From Pseudoalteromonas prydzensis (lineage in GTDB: Bacteria > Pseudomonadota > Gammaproteobacteria > Enterobacterales > Alteromonadaceae), in NCBI RefSeq assembly GCF_001661495.1, contig NZ_BDDT01000001.1, positions 620,001-684,000 on the forward strand: a stretch of DNA of 64,000 nt, given 5' to 3'. Position 1 is the stretch's first letter, and every line of letters starts with the position of its first letter. The notes beneath the pieces were generated by a model. That model did no database searches. It had not been told where the DNA came from and was given only the letters and a program-made list of their open reading frames with translations. Positions 37,837 to 48,028 of the stretch are shown here, piece after piece. The translations under genes were made by a program, and so were the position numbers.

Positions 37837-40089
37837 TTACAGCTGCCATGCGTAACTGAGTTTAGTGAAGAAAGTCCGTTGATCACGTTCTACACTCTTT
37901 AATGAATCGTCTTGGTAGCCTTTATCTGAATAGCCTAAGTAAAACAATGTTTGTGCATTGATTTTATAGGAATAAACCAGCTGACTGCCGTAATCTCGGT
38001 TTATGCTATTAACATTGGTATAGTAAGCGTTTTGATTACGGTCGATATCCTCAAACTGTAAAATCAATTTCAGCATCGAGCGCATGTTAAATTTATAATA
38101 AACACGTAAATCAGTCAGATTCGCAGTAAAAACATTATCACCTTGTGGGTTATCTAAACGGCTGTAACTGTGCTCCAGCTGCACTTGCCAGTGATCATTT
38201 ATATCCCACGTCAACTCTGGCTCTATGGTAAATAAATCACCTAACTGCTCATTGCTGTAATCAATTTTACTGCCAAATTCACTGTAAAGCGTAATGCGTA
38301 AATCTTTGCTTGGACTAAAACCACCGTAGATATAACCAATGTTTTGGTTATAGAAATTACCATAATAACTCTCATTACGGTGGATCAAACCAAACTCTAA
38401 GGATGACTGTAATTGCCCTTTTAAAAAGATATAACCTTCATATTCTTCCTCAAGCAAGCTGCCATCTTGTGCCCAGGTTTTATCCCAATCCAGATTGTAA
38501 GAATATTCAGTTATCATCTCACTGGCATCTAAGTACCAAGTTTGCCCACCGCCTAATAACGCTTTTTTATAATCCACTTTTGCTTGATAGCCAACGTCAG
38601 TACGGTAATCTTCACCAATATCCTCATAACTAGCAAATAGCTTATAATCTCGTTTCTCACGGCTAAATTCGAGCATATAAGCTTGATCTGATTGATTGTT
38701 CTCTAAGCCATAATTATCGACTAAAAAAGCAGAGTTTTTAGTGTCTGAAGTTGCAACTTGGTACAACACACTATCGGTTTGATTAAACCAATAACTGCCA
38801 TCCACAGACAATACAGTATTGTGATAATCATTTGCTTCACGGTGGGTGCTCATCACCCCTATAGTGCCTTGCTCACCTAGATCATACTGGTAACGCCCAA
38901 TTGATGATTTTGATTTTTCGGCTAAATTAGCAAAGCCAGAGCTTTGGTTGGTGGGTAATAAAATACTGGTATTTTCATCATCAGCGTACAAAAACGCATA
39001 GCTATGTGCATCCGTTTTCCCGGTTATTTTAGCCCCTAAGTCTGGCTCAGCAATTGTACGGGTATAAAGCAGTTCGAATAGGCTACTTTTAAAATATGAC
39101 GCACCGTCTAAAAAGAACGGGCGTTTTTCAGCATAATAAATAGAGAATGTAGTATTTACGTCTAACTCTAAACTGTCTGTCTCTACCTGCGAAAAATCTG
39201 GGTTAATGGTAGCATTGATAACCGCGTCTTGGCTGATCCCCCAACGTAAATCGAGTCCAGCTTCGGTATCAATATCACCATTTTGCCAATCCCCAGGGAC
39301 AGCCTCTTTTACATCATTACGAAGTGCGGTTAAGGTCGGTGTTAATTGAATATTTTTACTGGGCTCCATGGCATTAAAGCCGGTGATTTTATCAAACTGG
39401 CAAAAGCTGCATTTCACATCACGGTCAAAACCCACATTAGACAACTGATAAAGTACCTCTCGCGGGTAATTACGCCACAGCGCAAACCCCCATGTCATAT
39501 CAGCTTTATTTTTAGGAAAGCGCAGGGCTGTAAACGGAATGCGCATTTCAACCACATAACCTTGCTCGGTTATTTGCCCTGCGCTATCCCAAATCGCATC
39601 CCACGATGGGTCTTCACTCCAACCGTCGGTATCTGTCATGCGCATATCACCTTGCGCACCCAGCGGGTTTACGTAAAATTCGTAGCCGGTACGTTCATCA
39701 TTAAAAGTATCGATCATGAGCGCAACGTTATCATCACTCCATAAACTATCACGGTCGCGAAGTGCAGCACGAATTTGACTCGGATCATCATCATAAGCGA
39801 CAAAACCAACATATAAATAGTTGCCGTCTTCGTAGACATAAGCGTCCGTTTTTACCGGTGGCGCGCCTTTCTCGTTAGGTTCATTTTGATAACGCAATGG
39901 CACTAGTGTGGCTTGTTGCCAATGAGGTTCACTCAACTGACCATCAAGGTCAATACCTTGATCAATATGTGCTAAGCTAAAATGTTGCTTTTCAGAGGCT
40001 TGGCTCAGTTCACTAAAAAGTGTAGAAAAAGACAACAAAAAAAGAAGAGTACATGGCTTTATTATTAATTTTAGATACTGCATAAACAT
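37837..40089 (-). CDS. CBM9-like / DUF5916 outer-membrane protein
   Basis: About 750 residues. A signal peptide is followed by an N-terminal CBM9-like sandwich (DGQLSEPHWQQATLVPL, YVGFVAYDDDPSQIRAALRDRD, MRIPFTALRFPK) and a C-terminal DUF5916 barrel of alternating amphipathic strands ending YAWQL with a terminal hydrophobic residue, as in outer-membrane proteins. The start at 40089 (ATG, followed by a second ATG at 40083) is preferred over an upstream codon at 40188 because it gives a normal signal peptide. Polysaccharide binding is a family property; the substrate is unknown. Confidence 0.82.
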   Translation of the reverse strand: MFMQYLKLIIKPCTLLFLLSFSTLFSELSQASEKQHFSLAHIDQGIDLDGQLSEPHWQQATLVPLRYQNEPNEKGAPPVKTDAYVYEDGNYLYVGFVAYDDDPSQIRAALRDRDSLWSDDNVALMIDTFNDERTGYEFYVNPLGAQGDMRMTDTDGWSEDPSWDAIWDSAGQITEQGYVVEMRIPFTALRFPKNKADMTWGFALWRNYPREVLYQLSNVGFDRDVKCSFCQFDKITGFNAMEPSKNIQLTPTLTALRNDVKEAVPGDWQNGDIDTEAGLDLRWGISQDAVINATINPDFSQVETDSLELDVNTTFSIYYAEKRPFFLDGASYFKSSLFELLYTRTIAEPDLGAKITGKTDAHSYAFLYADDENTSILLPTNQSSGFANLAEKSKSSIGRYQYDLGEQGTIGVMSTHREANDYHNTVLSVDGSYWFNQTDSVLYQVATSDTKNSAFLVDNYGLENNQSDQAYMLEFSREKRDYKLFASYEDIGEDYRTDVGYQAKVDYKKALLGGGQTWYLDASEMITEYSYNLDWDKTWAQDGSLLEEEYEGYIFLKGQLQSSLEFGLIHRNESYYGNFYNQNIGYIYGGFSPSKDLRITLYSEFGSKIDYSNEQLGDLFTIEPELTWDINDHWQVQLEHSYSRLDNPQGDNVFTANLTDLRVYYKFNMRSMLKLILQFEDIDRNQNAYYTNVNSINRDYGSQLVYSYKINAQTLFYLGYSDKGYQDDSLKSVERDQRTFFTKLSYAWQL

Positions 40090-40213
40090 CCGTTTAAAAT
40101 TTAAATTACTCTTAATGAGTAAATAAGCTGACGAATTGTAATTCACGCAGGTACATTTGTTAATAGTTTGAATGAAAATATATAACAATTATTATATATT
40201 TAGGAGGAAAGGA

Positions 40214-40537
40214 TTAGGTTTCTATTAACTTTAGCTTATCCGCTACACCGTTCCATGTATCAGCATCTGCTGGGGCTGGCTTTACATGTGTTATACGCGG
40301 CCAAATAAGCGCAAGCTCAGCATTGAGTTCAGTAAACTCCTTTTGCGAGTCAGGTAATTCATCTTCTTGGTAGATTGCCTCAGCAGGACATTCAGGCACA
40401 CATAACCCACAATCAATACAATCAATCGGGCTGATGGCTAAAAAATTAGGGCCTTCATAAAAAGCATCTGCTGGGCACACTGCTACACAGTCGGTGTATT
40501 TACACTTTATACAGTTTTCAGTGACTACAAATGCCAT
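40214..40537 (-). CDS. fdxA: Seven-iron ferredoxin
   Basis: A 107-residue ferredoxin with two cluster-binding motifs: [14 protein letters not shown] (3Fe-4S/4Fe-4S type) and [12 protein letters not shown] (4Fe-4S). Acidic C-terminus and length match the FdxA group. Electron-transfer partners are unknown. It lies just downstream of the CBM9/DUF5916 gene on the same strand but is probably separate. Confidence 0.92.
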   Translation of the reverse strand: MAFVVTENCIKCKYTDCVAVCPADAFYEGPNFLAISPIDCIDCGLCVPECPAEAIYQEDELPDSQKEFTELNAELALIWPRITHVKPAPADADTWNGVADKLKLIET

Positions 40538-40704
40538 TTTTACGTTTGCCTAACATAGCTTAAATTACAGCAAGGGATCATACCCAACCACAGTCAAAAT
40601 ACAATAAATAATCGCTGCCATCGCAGCTTAAATTAACGTAAAATATTCAGCTATTGTGAGCATAGCGCACCAGCGACTGCTAAGACACCTGACAGAGATT
40701 AAAT

Positions 40705-42315
40705 ATGATACGTTTAACAGAAATAAAGCTACCTCTTGATCATGGCGAAGATGCCATAAAGCAAGCAATTATCACTAAACTTGGCATTGATAACAGCCAA
40801 CTCCATAGCTTTAATGTCTTTAAACGTGGTTACGATGCCCGTAAAAAAACCGCCATTTTACTTATTTATACCCTCGATATTGAGGTTGATAACGAAGCAC
40901 AACTATTAATTCAGTTTGCTAAAGACCAACATGTTAAACCCGCGCCAGATACTAGCTATAAATTTGTTGCTGAAGCACCAGCAACGATTCAAGAACGTCC
41001 TGTGGTAATTGGTTTTGGCCCTTGCGGACTGTTTGCGGGTTTAATACTGGCGCAAATGGGCTTTAAGCCAATCATTCTAGAACGCGGCAAAGAAGTACGT
41101 GAACGTACTAAAGACACTTTCGGCTTTTGGCGCAAACGTACGCTCAATACCGAATCAAACGTACAGTTTGGTGAAGGCGGCGCAGGCACCTTCTCTGATG
41201 GTAAACTTTACAGCCAAGTTAAAGATCCAAAACATTATGGCCGCAAAGTGATCACTGAATTTGTTGCCGCAGGCGCGCCTGAAGAGATCATGTATGTCAG
41301 TAAGCCACACATTGGTACTTTTAAGCTGGTGACTATGATTGAAAAAATGCGCGCCAGCATTGAAGCGCTAGGGGGTGAAATCCGTTTTAGCACCCGTGTT
41401 GATGATATTTTACTTGATGATGGCCAAGTCACTGGCTTAAAACTCTCTACGGGTGAACAACTTAATACCCGTCATGTGGTGCTAGCGGTAGGCCACAGTG
41501 CCCGTGATACCTTTAAAATGGTGTACGACAAAGGCATTTACGTTGAAGCCAAGCCGTTCTCAGTGGGCTTTAGAATCGAACATAAACAATCGATGATCGA
41601 TGAATGCCGCTTTGGCCCTAATGCCGGCAACCCAATTTTAGGCGCCGCGGATTACAAATTGGTGCATCATTGTGATAATGGTCGTACAGTATACAGCTTT
41701 TGTATGTGCCCAGGCGGTACTGTGGTTGCAGCAACCTCTGAAGAAGGCCGTGTTGTTACTAATGGTATGAGCCAATATTCACGTAATGAGCGCAATGCCA
41801 ACAGCGCTATTGTGGTGGGGATTTCACCTGATGAAGACTATCCGGGCCACCCACTTGCAGGCATTGATCTGCAACGTAAATTAGAAGAGCAAGCCTATGC
41901 GCTAGGCGGCAGCAACTATGATGCCCCAGCCCAGTTAATTGGCGACTTCTTAAAGGGTAAAGATTCAAGTGATTTAGGCGATGTAAAACCGTCTTATACG
42001 CCGGGTATTAAACTGACTGATCTGGCTAACGTGTTACCAAAGTATGCAATTGATGCCATTCGTGAAGCAATTCCAGCCTTTAACAAACAAATTCGTGGTT
42101 TTTCATCGAACGATGGCTTATTAACTGGCGTTGAAACCCGTACTTCATCACCAATTTGTATTAAACGCGACAAAAGCATGCAAAGTGTCAATACTCAAGG
42201 CTTATATCCTGCTGGTGAGGGCGCCGGTTATGCTGGCGGTATTTTATCGGCTGGTATTGATGGCATAAAAGCCGCTGAAGCACTGGCGCTATCTATGCTT
42301 GAGAAACACAGCTAA
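40705..42315 (+). CDS. COG2509-type FAD-dependent oxidoreductase
   Basis: A 536-residue flavoprotein of unknown substrate. An N-terminal ~90-residue domain precedes the dinucleotide-binding motif VIGFGPCGLFAGLILAQMGF, with FGEGGAGTFSDGKLYSQVKD, an internal VLAVGHSARDTF and a C-terminal GEGAGYAGGILSAGIDG that completes the FAD site. Widespread in proteobacteria. The function is not established. It ends before a bidirectional terminator shared with the helicase gene. Confidence 0.88.
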   Translation: MIRLTEIKLPLDHGEDAIKQAIITKLGIDNSQLHSFNVFKRGYDARKKTAILLIYTLDIEVDNEAQLLIQFAKDQHVKPAPDTSYKFVAEAPATIQERPVVIGFGPCGLFAGLILAQMGFKPIILERGKEVRERTKDTFGFWRKRTLNTESNVQFGEGGAGTFSDGKLYSQVKDPKHYGRKVITEFVAAGAPEEIMYVSKPHIGTFKLVTMIEKMRASIEALGGEIRFSTRVDDILLDDGQVTGLKLSTGEQLNTRHVVLAVGHSARDTFKMVYDKGIYVEAKPFSVGFRIEHKQSMIDECRFGPNAGNPILGAADYKLVHHCDNGRTVYSFCMCPGGTVVAATSEEGRVVTNGMSQYSRNERNANSAIVVGISPDEDYPGHPLAGIDLQRKLEEQAYALGGSNYDAPAQLIGDFLKGKDSSDLGDVKPSYTPGIKLTDLANVLPKYAIDAIREAIPAFNKQIRGFSSNDGLLTGVETRTSSPICIKRDKSMQSVNTQGLYPAGEGAGYAGGILSAGIDGIKAAEALALSMLEKHS

Positions 42316-42329
42316 AAAAGCTTAGATAT

Positions 42330-42359
42330 AAAAAAGCCTGAATTACTCAGGCTTTTTTA
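42330..42359. terminator. Bidirectional Rho-independent terminator
   Basis: AAAAAAGCCTGA-ATTAC-TCAGGCTTTTTT: a GC hairpin flanked by an A-run and a T-run, so it works in both directions between the convergent flavoprotein and helicase genes. Confidence 0.92.
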
Positions 42360-42379
42360 TACTTTAAAATAACTAAGTG

Positions 42380-43681
42380 TTATTTCTTAAGCTTTAATTT
42401 TTCACCCTTAAGTGACTTACGCACACCAGAAATACGAGCACGATTCTTAGCTCGCGCTTCACCGGTTGCTTGACCAGATGGTTTATTTGAATGGCTGCGA
42501 CGTAGATGCGACGGTTTTTTACCAATTTTATCAATCAATACTTCACGATTGCTTACTTCATAACCCGGCAAATATTCACGCTGAATTTTTTGACCGATCA
42601 AAGTTTCAATTTCAAACAACATGTTTTCTTCTTCGCGGCTAACAAATGAAATTGCTTGACCTTGTTTACCGGCACGCCCCGTACGACCTATACGGTGTAC
42701 GTAATCTTCAGCAAGCCATGGTAAGTCAATATTAATTACACGTGGTAAGTCATCAATATCAATCCCGCGAGCGGCAACTTCTGTAGCCACTAATACGCGA
42801 ACTTTACCCGCTTTAAAATCACTTAAAGCGCGACGGCGGTTGCCTTGGCTTTTATCGCCATGGCACACAGCAGCAGGGATACCATCTAGGTTTAATTCTT
42901 TAACTAGCTCATCAGCCGTCTCTTTCATGTTGACGAACACTAGCACTTGCTGCCAGTTTTTCTTACCAATAAGCTCAGACAACAACTCTTGTTTACGACG
43001 CTCTTCCACAGGATATACCACATGGTGAACGGTTGCAGCAGTACTATTTGTTTGATCAACACGAACAATTTCAGCTTGCTTGAGTACTTTACTAGCAAAC
43101 TGTTTAATTGCCGCTGGGAATGTTGCAGAGAACAACAAAATTTGGCGATCTTCAGCACAGCCATTGATCACGGTTTGCATATCAGTGATAAAGCCCATAT
43201 CTAGCATACGGTCAGCTTCATCAAGTACTAAGTGCTGTACATTGGCAAGACTCAAATTACCTAAGCGAATATGATCCAGTAAACGCCCTGGCGTTGCGAC
43301 AACAATGTCTACGCCGGCTTTTAGACCATTTGCCTGACCAGCAGTATTTACACCACCAAATAAGCTCACAACTTTAAGCTTGGTATATTTAGCAAAATCA
43401 GTAAAATTATTGGCAATTTGCTCTGCAAGCTCACGTGTTGGTGCAAGCACTAAGGCACGAGGCGCATTGGTTTTTGTGTATTCAACTTCAGATAATTTTT
43501 GAATAATAGGTAACGCAAATGCAGCTGTCTTACCGGTGCCTGTTTGGGCACTGGCTAAAACATCTTTGCCTTTACGCACTGCCGGAATGGCACTGCGTTG
43601 AATGGGCGTAAGGGTGTGATAGTTAAGTTCATCTAACGCCTGAAGAAGTTCAGGGGCAAAACTAAAAGATTTAAAATTCAT
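42380..43681 (-). CDS. DEAD-box ATP-dependent RNA helicase (RhlE-like)
   Basis: A 433-residue helicase with Q motif (FSFAPELLQALDELNYHTLTPIQ), Walker A AQTGTGKT, PTRELA, DEAD, SAT, and motif VI HRIGRTGRAG. The basic C-terminal tail (KPSHLRRSHSNK ... RKSLKGEKLKLKK) is typical of RhlE-type enzymes acting on ribosomal or other structured RNA. Exact paralogue (RhlE versus SrmB) is not decided. Confidence 0.92.
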   Translation of the reverse strand: MNFKSFSFAPELLQALDELNYHTLTPIQRSAIPAVRKGKDVLASAQTGTGKTAAFALPIIQKLSEVEYTKTNAPRALVLAPTRELAEQIANNFTDFAKYTKLKVVSLFGGVNTAGQANGLKAGVDIVVATPGRLLDHIRLGNLSLANVQHLVLDEADRMLDMGFITDMQTVINGCAEDRQILLFSATFPAAIKQFASKVLKQAEIVRVDQTNSTAATVHHVVYPVEERRKQELLSELIGKKNWQQVLVFVNMKETADELVKELNLDGIPAAVCHGDKSQGNRRRALSDFKAGKVRVLVATEVAARGIDIDDLPRVINIDLPWLAEDYVHRIGRTGRAGKQGQAISFVSREEENMLFEIETLIGQKIQREYLPGYEVSNREVLIDKIGKKPSHLRRSHSNKPSGQATGEARAKNRARISGVRKSLKGEKLKLKK

Positions 43682-43914
43682 GCTGTATAACCTGCGGCCA
43701 CATTATCAAGGGTCGCAAATTATACAGCAATTTATGCTAAGCAGTTAGTTATAACTTAACTAAAGTGCCTTTTAATACTACGCCTGCCATAATTGCACCT
43801 GCGCCACATTCATATTCGGTGCTGCTAACAAACTCACATTTTTTATAATATGATTTTCTTTTGCATGTGTTTGATCTGCAAAATAGAGTAATCAGTCAGT
43901 AAACCAAAAAACTT

Positions 43915-45144
43915 TTATTCACCCTGATAACGTTTAAAAATAAGAGAGGTATTAATACCACCAAATGCAAAGTTATTACTCATCACATAATCAGTCTGAA
44001 TTTCTCTACCTTGACCTGTAATATAATCCAGTGGCGCACATTGACTATCAATTTCGGTCAAATTAATAGTTGGCGCAAACCAATTATCCGTCATCATGTT
44101 AATACTGGCCCATGCTTCAATTGCGCCACAAGCACCTAAAGTATGGCCTAAATAGCTTTTAAGCGAGCTGATTGGTTTTGCGCCTAATGCGTTAAAGGTA
44201 GCATGCGATTCTGCAATATCGCCGCGGTCTGTTGATGTACCATGTGCGTTTACATAACCTATTTTATCCGCGGATAGATTGGCGTCTTGTAACGCCATCT
44301 CAATGGCTATTTGCATAGTAGCTGAAGTAGGTTGCGTGACATGTTGACCATCTGAGTTACAGCCAAAACCAACCACTTCTGCAAGGATTGTGGCGCCACG
44401 AGCTTTAGCATGCTCGTATTCTTCTAAAATAAGCGTCCCCGCTCCTTCCCCAATCACTAACCCATCACGCTCAGTGTCAAAAGGTCGCGGTGTCAATTTT
44501 GGAGTTTGATTTTTAGTACTGGTTGCATACAAGGTATCAAATACAGCCGCTTCGGTAACACATAGTTCTTCAGCGCCTCCTGCTACCATTATTTTTTGGC
44601 GACCAAATTTAATCGCTTCATAGGCATAACCAATGCCTTGCGATCCAGATGTACATGCAGAGCTTGTGGTGATCACGCGGCCCTTAATGCCAAAAAACAC
44701 GCCTACATTTACAGGTGCAGTATGCGCCATCATTTGGATATAGCTGGTTGCTGTGAAACCTGCCATAGAGCCCGTTTCCATCATTTTTGCAAAGGCAATC
44801 AAGGGTTGCGTTGAACCTGTTGACGAGCCAAACGATACCCCTGTAGAGCCATCAGTTAAACTGGGATCATCCAATAAACCAGCCTGCTCTAATGCAAGTT
44901 CAGTGGTGCGCGTTGACATAATAGCAACGCGCCCCATTGAGCGAACTTGTTTGCGTGTGTAATGCGCCGGTTTTATAAAGTGAGTGACAGGAGCCGCAAG
45001 CCGGGTATTTAACTCAGGTAAATAATCCCAGTCAGACATTACTTGCACAGCGTTTTCACCGCGCTGCAACGCCTGTTTAAAAACGGGCCATTGATCACCT
45101 AAAGCTGTAATTGCCGACATACCTGTAACAACAACGCGCTTCAT
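43915..45144 (-). CDS. apeR: Aryl-polyene ketosynthase
   Basis: Beta-ketoacyl-ACP synthase, 409 residues, with catalytic Cys164 in SSACTSGSQ and His301 (NAHGTSTDRGD) and His334 (YLGHTLGACGA). It is the last gene of the APE operon, the usual place of ApeR, thought to serve chain initiation or short-chain extension alongside the ApeO/chain-length-factor pair. Its start overlaps the ketoreductase stop. Symbol follows the E. coli APE cluster by gene order, from memory. Confidence 0.9.
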   Translation of the reverse strand: MKRVVVTGMSAITALGDQWPVFKQALQRGENAVQVMSDWDYLPELNTRLAAPVTHFIKPAHYTRKQVRSMGRVAIMSTRTTELALEQAGLLDDPSLTDGSTGVSFGSSTGSTQPLIAFAKMMETGSMAGFTATSYIQMMAHTAPVNVGVFFGIKGRVITTSSACTSGSQGIGYAYEAIKFGRQKIMVAGGAEELCVTEAAVFDTLYATSTKNQTPKLTPRPFDTERDGLVIGEGAGTLILEEYEHAKARGATILAEVVGFGCNSDGQHVTQPTSATMQIAIEMALQDANLSADKIGYVNAHGTSTDRGDIAESHATFNALGAKPISSLKSYLGHTLGACGAIEAWASINMMTDNWFAPTINLTEIDSQCAPLDYITGQGREIQTDYVMSNNFAFGGINTSLIFKRYQGE

Positions 45145-45869
45145 TAAACCATACCACCGTTAACAGAGATCACTTGACGGGTAATATACGCCGCGTCATC
45201 ACTAATCAAAAAAGCCACAGTCCCTGCAACTTCCTGCACCGCGCCCATACGTTTTAACGGGATCATCTTAAGCATTTCATCTACAGGTAAATCATCTGTC
45301 ATTTGCGTATCAATTAAACCGGGGGCAACGCAGTTAACGGTAATTTTGCGCTTAGCAAGTTCAAGTGATAACGCTTTAGTTGCGCCTATAATACCCGCTT
45401 TTGCAGCGCTATAATTGACCTGGCCACGATTACCTGCAATGCCTGATACCGACGACATAGTAACAATGCGCCCGCCTTTTCGCCCTTGCACCATCGGCAT
45501 CACGGTTGGGTGCACAACATTGTAAAATCCTTCAAGGCCAGTGCGAATAACACTGTCCCAATCTTCCCCAGACATAGCCGGAAAAGCCATATCATTGGTG
45601 ATCCCAGCATTACATACCACACCATAATATGCACCGTGCTCAGCAATATCGGCTTCGATTTGTTGTTTTGCAGCAGCTCTATCACACACATCAAATTGTA
45701 ATAGACTGACATTTCGCCCAAGTGCGGTAATTTCATCACAGGTTTGTTTTGCGCTTTCGAGCCCACTGCGACAATGCACCGCAATGTCGTAGCCATCCTC
45801 GGCTAAGCGTAATGCGATCGCCTTACCGATACCACGGCTTGACCCTGTTACTAAAATTCGTTTTGTCAT
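45144..45869 (-). CDS. apeQ: Aryl-polyene 3-ketoacyl-ACP reductase
   Basis: FabG-like short-chain dehydrogenase, 241 residues. NADPH motif GSSRGIGKA, NAG, Ser near 140, and the catalytic YxxxK (Y153, K157). It reduces the beta-keto group in each polyene elongation round. Flanked by the ApeP-type dehydratase and the ketosynthase, as in other APE clusters. Confidence 0.92.
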   Translation of the reverse strand: MTKRILVTGSSRGIGKAIALRLAEDGYDIAVHCRSGLESAKQTCDEITALGRNVSLLQFDVCDRAAAKQQIEADIAEHGAYYGVVCNAGITNDMAFPAMSGEDWDSVIRTGLEGFYNVVHPTVMPMVQGRKGGRIVTMSSVSGIAGNRGQVNYSAAKAGIIGATKALSLELAKRKITVNCVAPGLIDTQMTDDLPVDEMLKMIPLKRMGAVQEVAGTVAFLISDDAAYITRQVISVNGGMV

Positions 45870-46321
45870 TGTTGTTCTCTTATAAATTGCATTGGGTCTT
45901 GCGGTTGAAACACATTAATTTTAGCTTCACATAATGCTGTGTTATTGTTTTTTATACAGCATTCAAACACACTTAACCCTGAATCTTCTTGGTATAACTT
46001 TGAAACTGTAACCTGTAATACTGCACCCATACTAAAAATTGGGGTATGCGTTTTGTATTTACGAGTGCCAATTAAAAAACCTATTTTAACCGCCTCACCT
46101 TTATCTTTAGCTAATGCGCCAGCATAAGCGGCAATTGCCTGAGCCATATACTCAGTACCAATATAACTTGGTACGCCATGTAAATTGTCTGAATAAAATG
46201 CACTGGCTGGTGATATAGTCACTTCGCAAATAGCACTGTTTTGCTCATAAGAGATAAGCTTATTGAGCAAAATCATTGGTTCTCTATGAGGTACTACTTG
46301 CTCAATATTATAGTTGTTCAT
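45866..46321 (-). CDS. apeP: Aryl-polyene 3-hydroxyacyl-ACP dehydratase
   Basis: A 151-residue hot-dog protein with VPHREPMILLNKLISYE, the FabA/FabZ-like start with its His, and GVPSYIGTEYMAQAIAAYAG. In characterised systems this protein pairs with the ApeI-type dehydratase to form double bonds; the partner ApeI-like gene lies further upstream in the operon. Confidence 0.9.
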   Translation of the reverse strand: MNNYNIEQVVPHREPMILLNKLISYEQNSAICEVTISPASAFYSDNLHGVPSYIGTEYMAQAIAAYAGALAKDKGEAVKIGFLIGTRKYKTHTPIFSMGAVLQVTVSKLYQEDSGLSVFECCIKNNNTALCEAKINVFQPQDPMQFIREQQ

Positions 46322-47477
46322 CTATAAGTCCTAATATTACGCTGACATTATTACCGCCAAATGCAAATGAATTAGACAAGCAATATTTTAGAGGTTTTAT
46401 AAAGGGTGACGTCAGCAAAGCAATCTCACCAAGAGCCAAGTCTTGTTCACCGGTATTAAAAGGTAAAGTAGTCACAAAGTCATGATTAATTAAACTTAAC
46501 CAACAGATCCCCGCTTCTATAGCCCCGGCAGCGCCAAGGGTATGGCCGCTTAAGTGTTTGCTTGAACTCACTGGCGTATTGTTGCCAAAGACACGATTAA
46601 TTGCAAGCGACTCCATAGCATCGTTTTGCGCAGTGGCTGTGCCGTGCGCATTAATATAATCAATAGCCTCGGCTGGTAAGTTTGCATCATTGAGTGCCGC
46701 ACGCATCGCTTGCTCTGCACCACTGCCATCTGGTGCAGGTGCTGAAATATGATGAGCATCAGAACTTTCTCCACCACCTAAAAATGCCACCGTGTTCCCT
46801 TGATTGCGTTTTTTACTCATCACAAATAACGCCGCACCTTCACCAATATTAATGCCACTACGGGTAAGTGCGAAGGGTTGGCAAACCTCATCACTAATAG
46901 ATGACAATGAGTCAAAGCCATTTACAGTCAACTGACAAAGACTATCAACTCCGCCGCATATAACCACATCAGCAAGATCAGCTAACAATAATGCTCTAGC
47001 ACTGATCATGGCTTTAGAGCTTGAACTACATGCCGTTGAAATACTGTAGCATGGGCCTGTGGCATTCAATTGCTTGGCAATATAATCTGCAGGAGCAACC
47101 AGAGTTTGGTCGTTATAGTTGTATTTATCTGGCCAACCACCCGCTTGTTTAAGTTCCATCCGCGCACGTTCACCTTCGTGGATCGAGGCAGTACTGGTAC
47201 CGATCACCACAGCAATGCGCTGTTCAGGGACATTAAATTGCGCAAGTGTTGGCTTTATTTGCGCAAGTGCAGCATCAATCAGGCTGTATGTACGAAGTGT
47301 CGCTGATAAGGGCAGTGTTTTAACCATACCAACATAAGTCGGTCGGCCAGCAAATGCCAACTCATTGGTGAGCGTTAATGTGTTACTCTGTTGAGCATTT
47401 ATACTGTCAATAGTCTGCTGATGCCCTACACCTAAGGCACTCACAATCCCTAAATCATTTAACCAAATCGGCATCAC
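46308..47477 (-). CDS. apeO: Aryl-polyene ketosynthase (elongating)
   Basis: A 389-residue ketosynthase with Cys150 (ISTACSSSSK), His278 (NAHGTATAQND) and His312 (SGHTLGAAGA). It is the usual partner of the chain-length factor, here encoded at the far upstream end of the operon. It overlaps both neighbours, a sign of translational coupling. Confidence 0.92.
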   Translation of the reverse strand: MMPIWLNDLGIVSALGVGHQQTIDSINAQQSNTLTLTNELAFAGRPTYVGMVKTLPLSATLRTYSLIDAALAQIKPTLAQFNVPEQRIAVVIGTSTASIHEGERARMELKQAGGWPDKYNYNDQTLVAPADYIAKQLNATGPCYSISTACSSSSKAMISARALLLADLADVVICGGVDSLCQLTVNGFDSLSSISDEVCQPFALTRSGINIGEGAALFVMSKKRNQGNTVAFLGGGESSDAHHISAPAPDGSGAEQAMRAALNDANLPAEAIDYINAHGTATAQNDAMESLAINRVFGNNTPVSSSKHLSGHTLGAAGAIEAGICWLSLINHDFVTTLPFNTGEQDLALGEIALLTSPFIKPLKYCLSNSFAFGGNNVSVILGLIDEQL

Positions 47478-48028
47478 TGCTCAACCTTTTGAAATTGAAT
47501 TTTATAGTCACGTTGAAAATTAATAAGCTGGGTAATCGGCCCCGAAAAATTAATTGTGACTAATAGTTGCTCATCATTAGTAATTCGCCGCTCATCTAAG
47601 TTGCTTTGCATTACAGCACCATGCAGCCTTTTATTGATCTCAACAACGGGCCAATGCACTAGCATTATATCAGCTAAGATATAACGTGGATCAATGCCAG
47701 CTATGGGTAACATCTTTGTACTTTTGATTGGCGCACCAGGTGGCTTTTCTAAAATAAAAATAGGCATGCCTTGCGCCGTCATCACCACTAAATTTATACC
47801 TTGCTGATCATTAATACTTAATTGCGCAAGTAAAGTGTGTTGTTGGCCTTGATGCGAAACCTGCAATACTTGCTGCCAATTATCAATAACCAATTGTGGT
47901 GGCGGATCAGCTAACTCAAGCGATGTATTATCAGCGATTTCCACCATACTCTCTGGGGAAAACTGGGTACTACAAGCGGTTAAAAATATACTAATAACCA
48001 ATGTAGCTGTGCGTATTATGACTGACAT
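47474..48028 (-). CDS. apeN: DUF3261 lipoprotein of the APE cluster
   Basis: A 184-residue lipoprotein with the lipobox LTAC in its signal (MSVIIRTATLVISIFLTAC). The DUF3261 domain and its position between the flavoprotein and ketosynthase match the envelope lipoprotein of APE clusters. Presumed to help move the finished aryl polyene lipid to the outer membrane (inference). Confidence 0.83.
   Translation of the reverse strand: MSVIIRTATLVISIFLTACSTQFSPESMVEIADNTSLELADPPPQLVIDNWQQVLQVSHQGQQHTLLAQLSINDQQGINLVVMTAQGMPIFILEKPPGAPIKSTKMLPIAGIDPRYILADIMLVHWPVVEINKRLHGAVMQSNLDERRITNDEQLLVTINFSGPITQLINFQRDYKIQFQKVEQ

Noticed and set aside
43700..43890. Minus-strand open stretch ending ECGAGAIMAGVVLKGTLVKL
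   Set aside because: No start codon or ribosome-binding site, and a stop close upstream; no family recognised.
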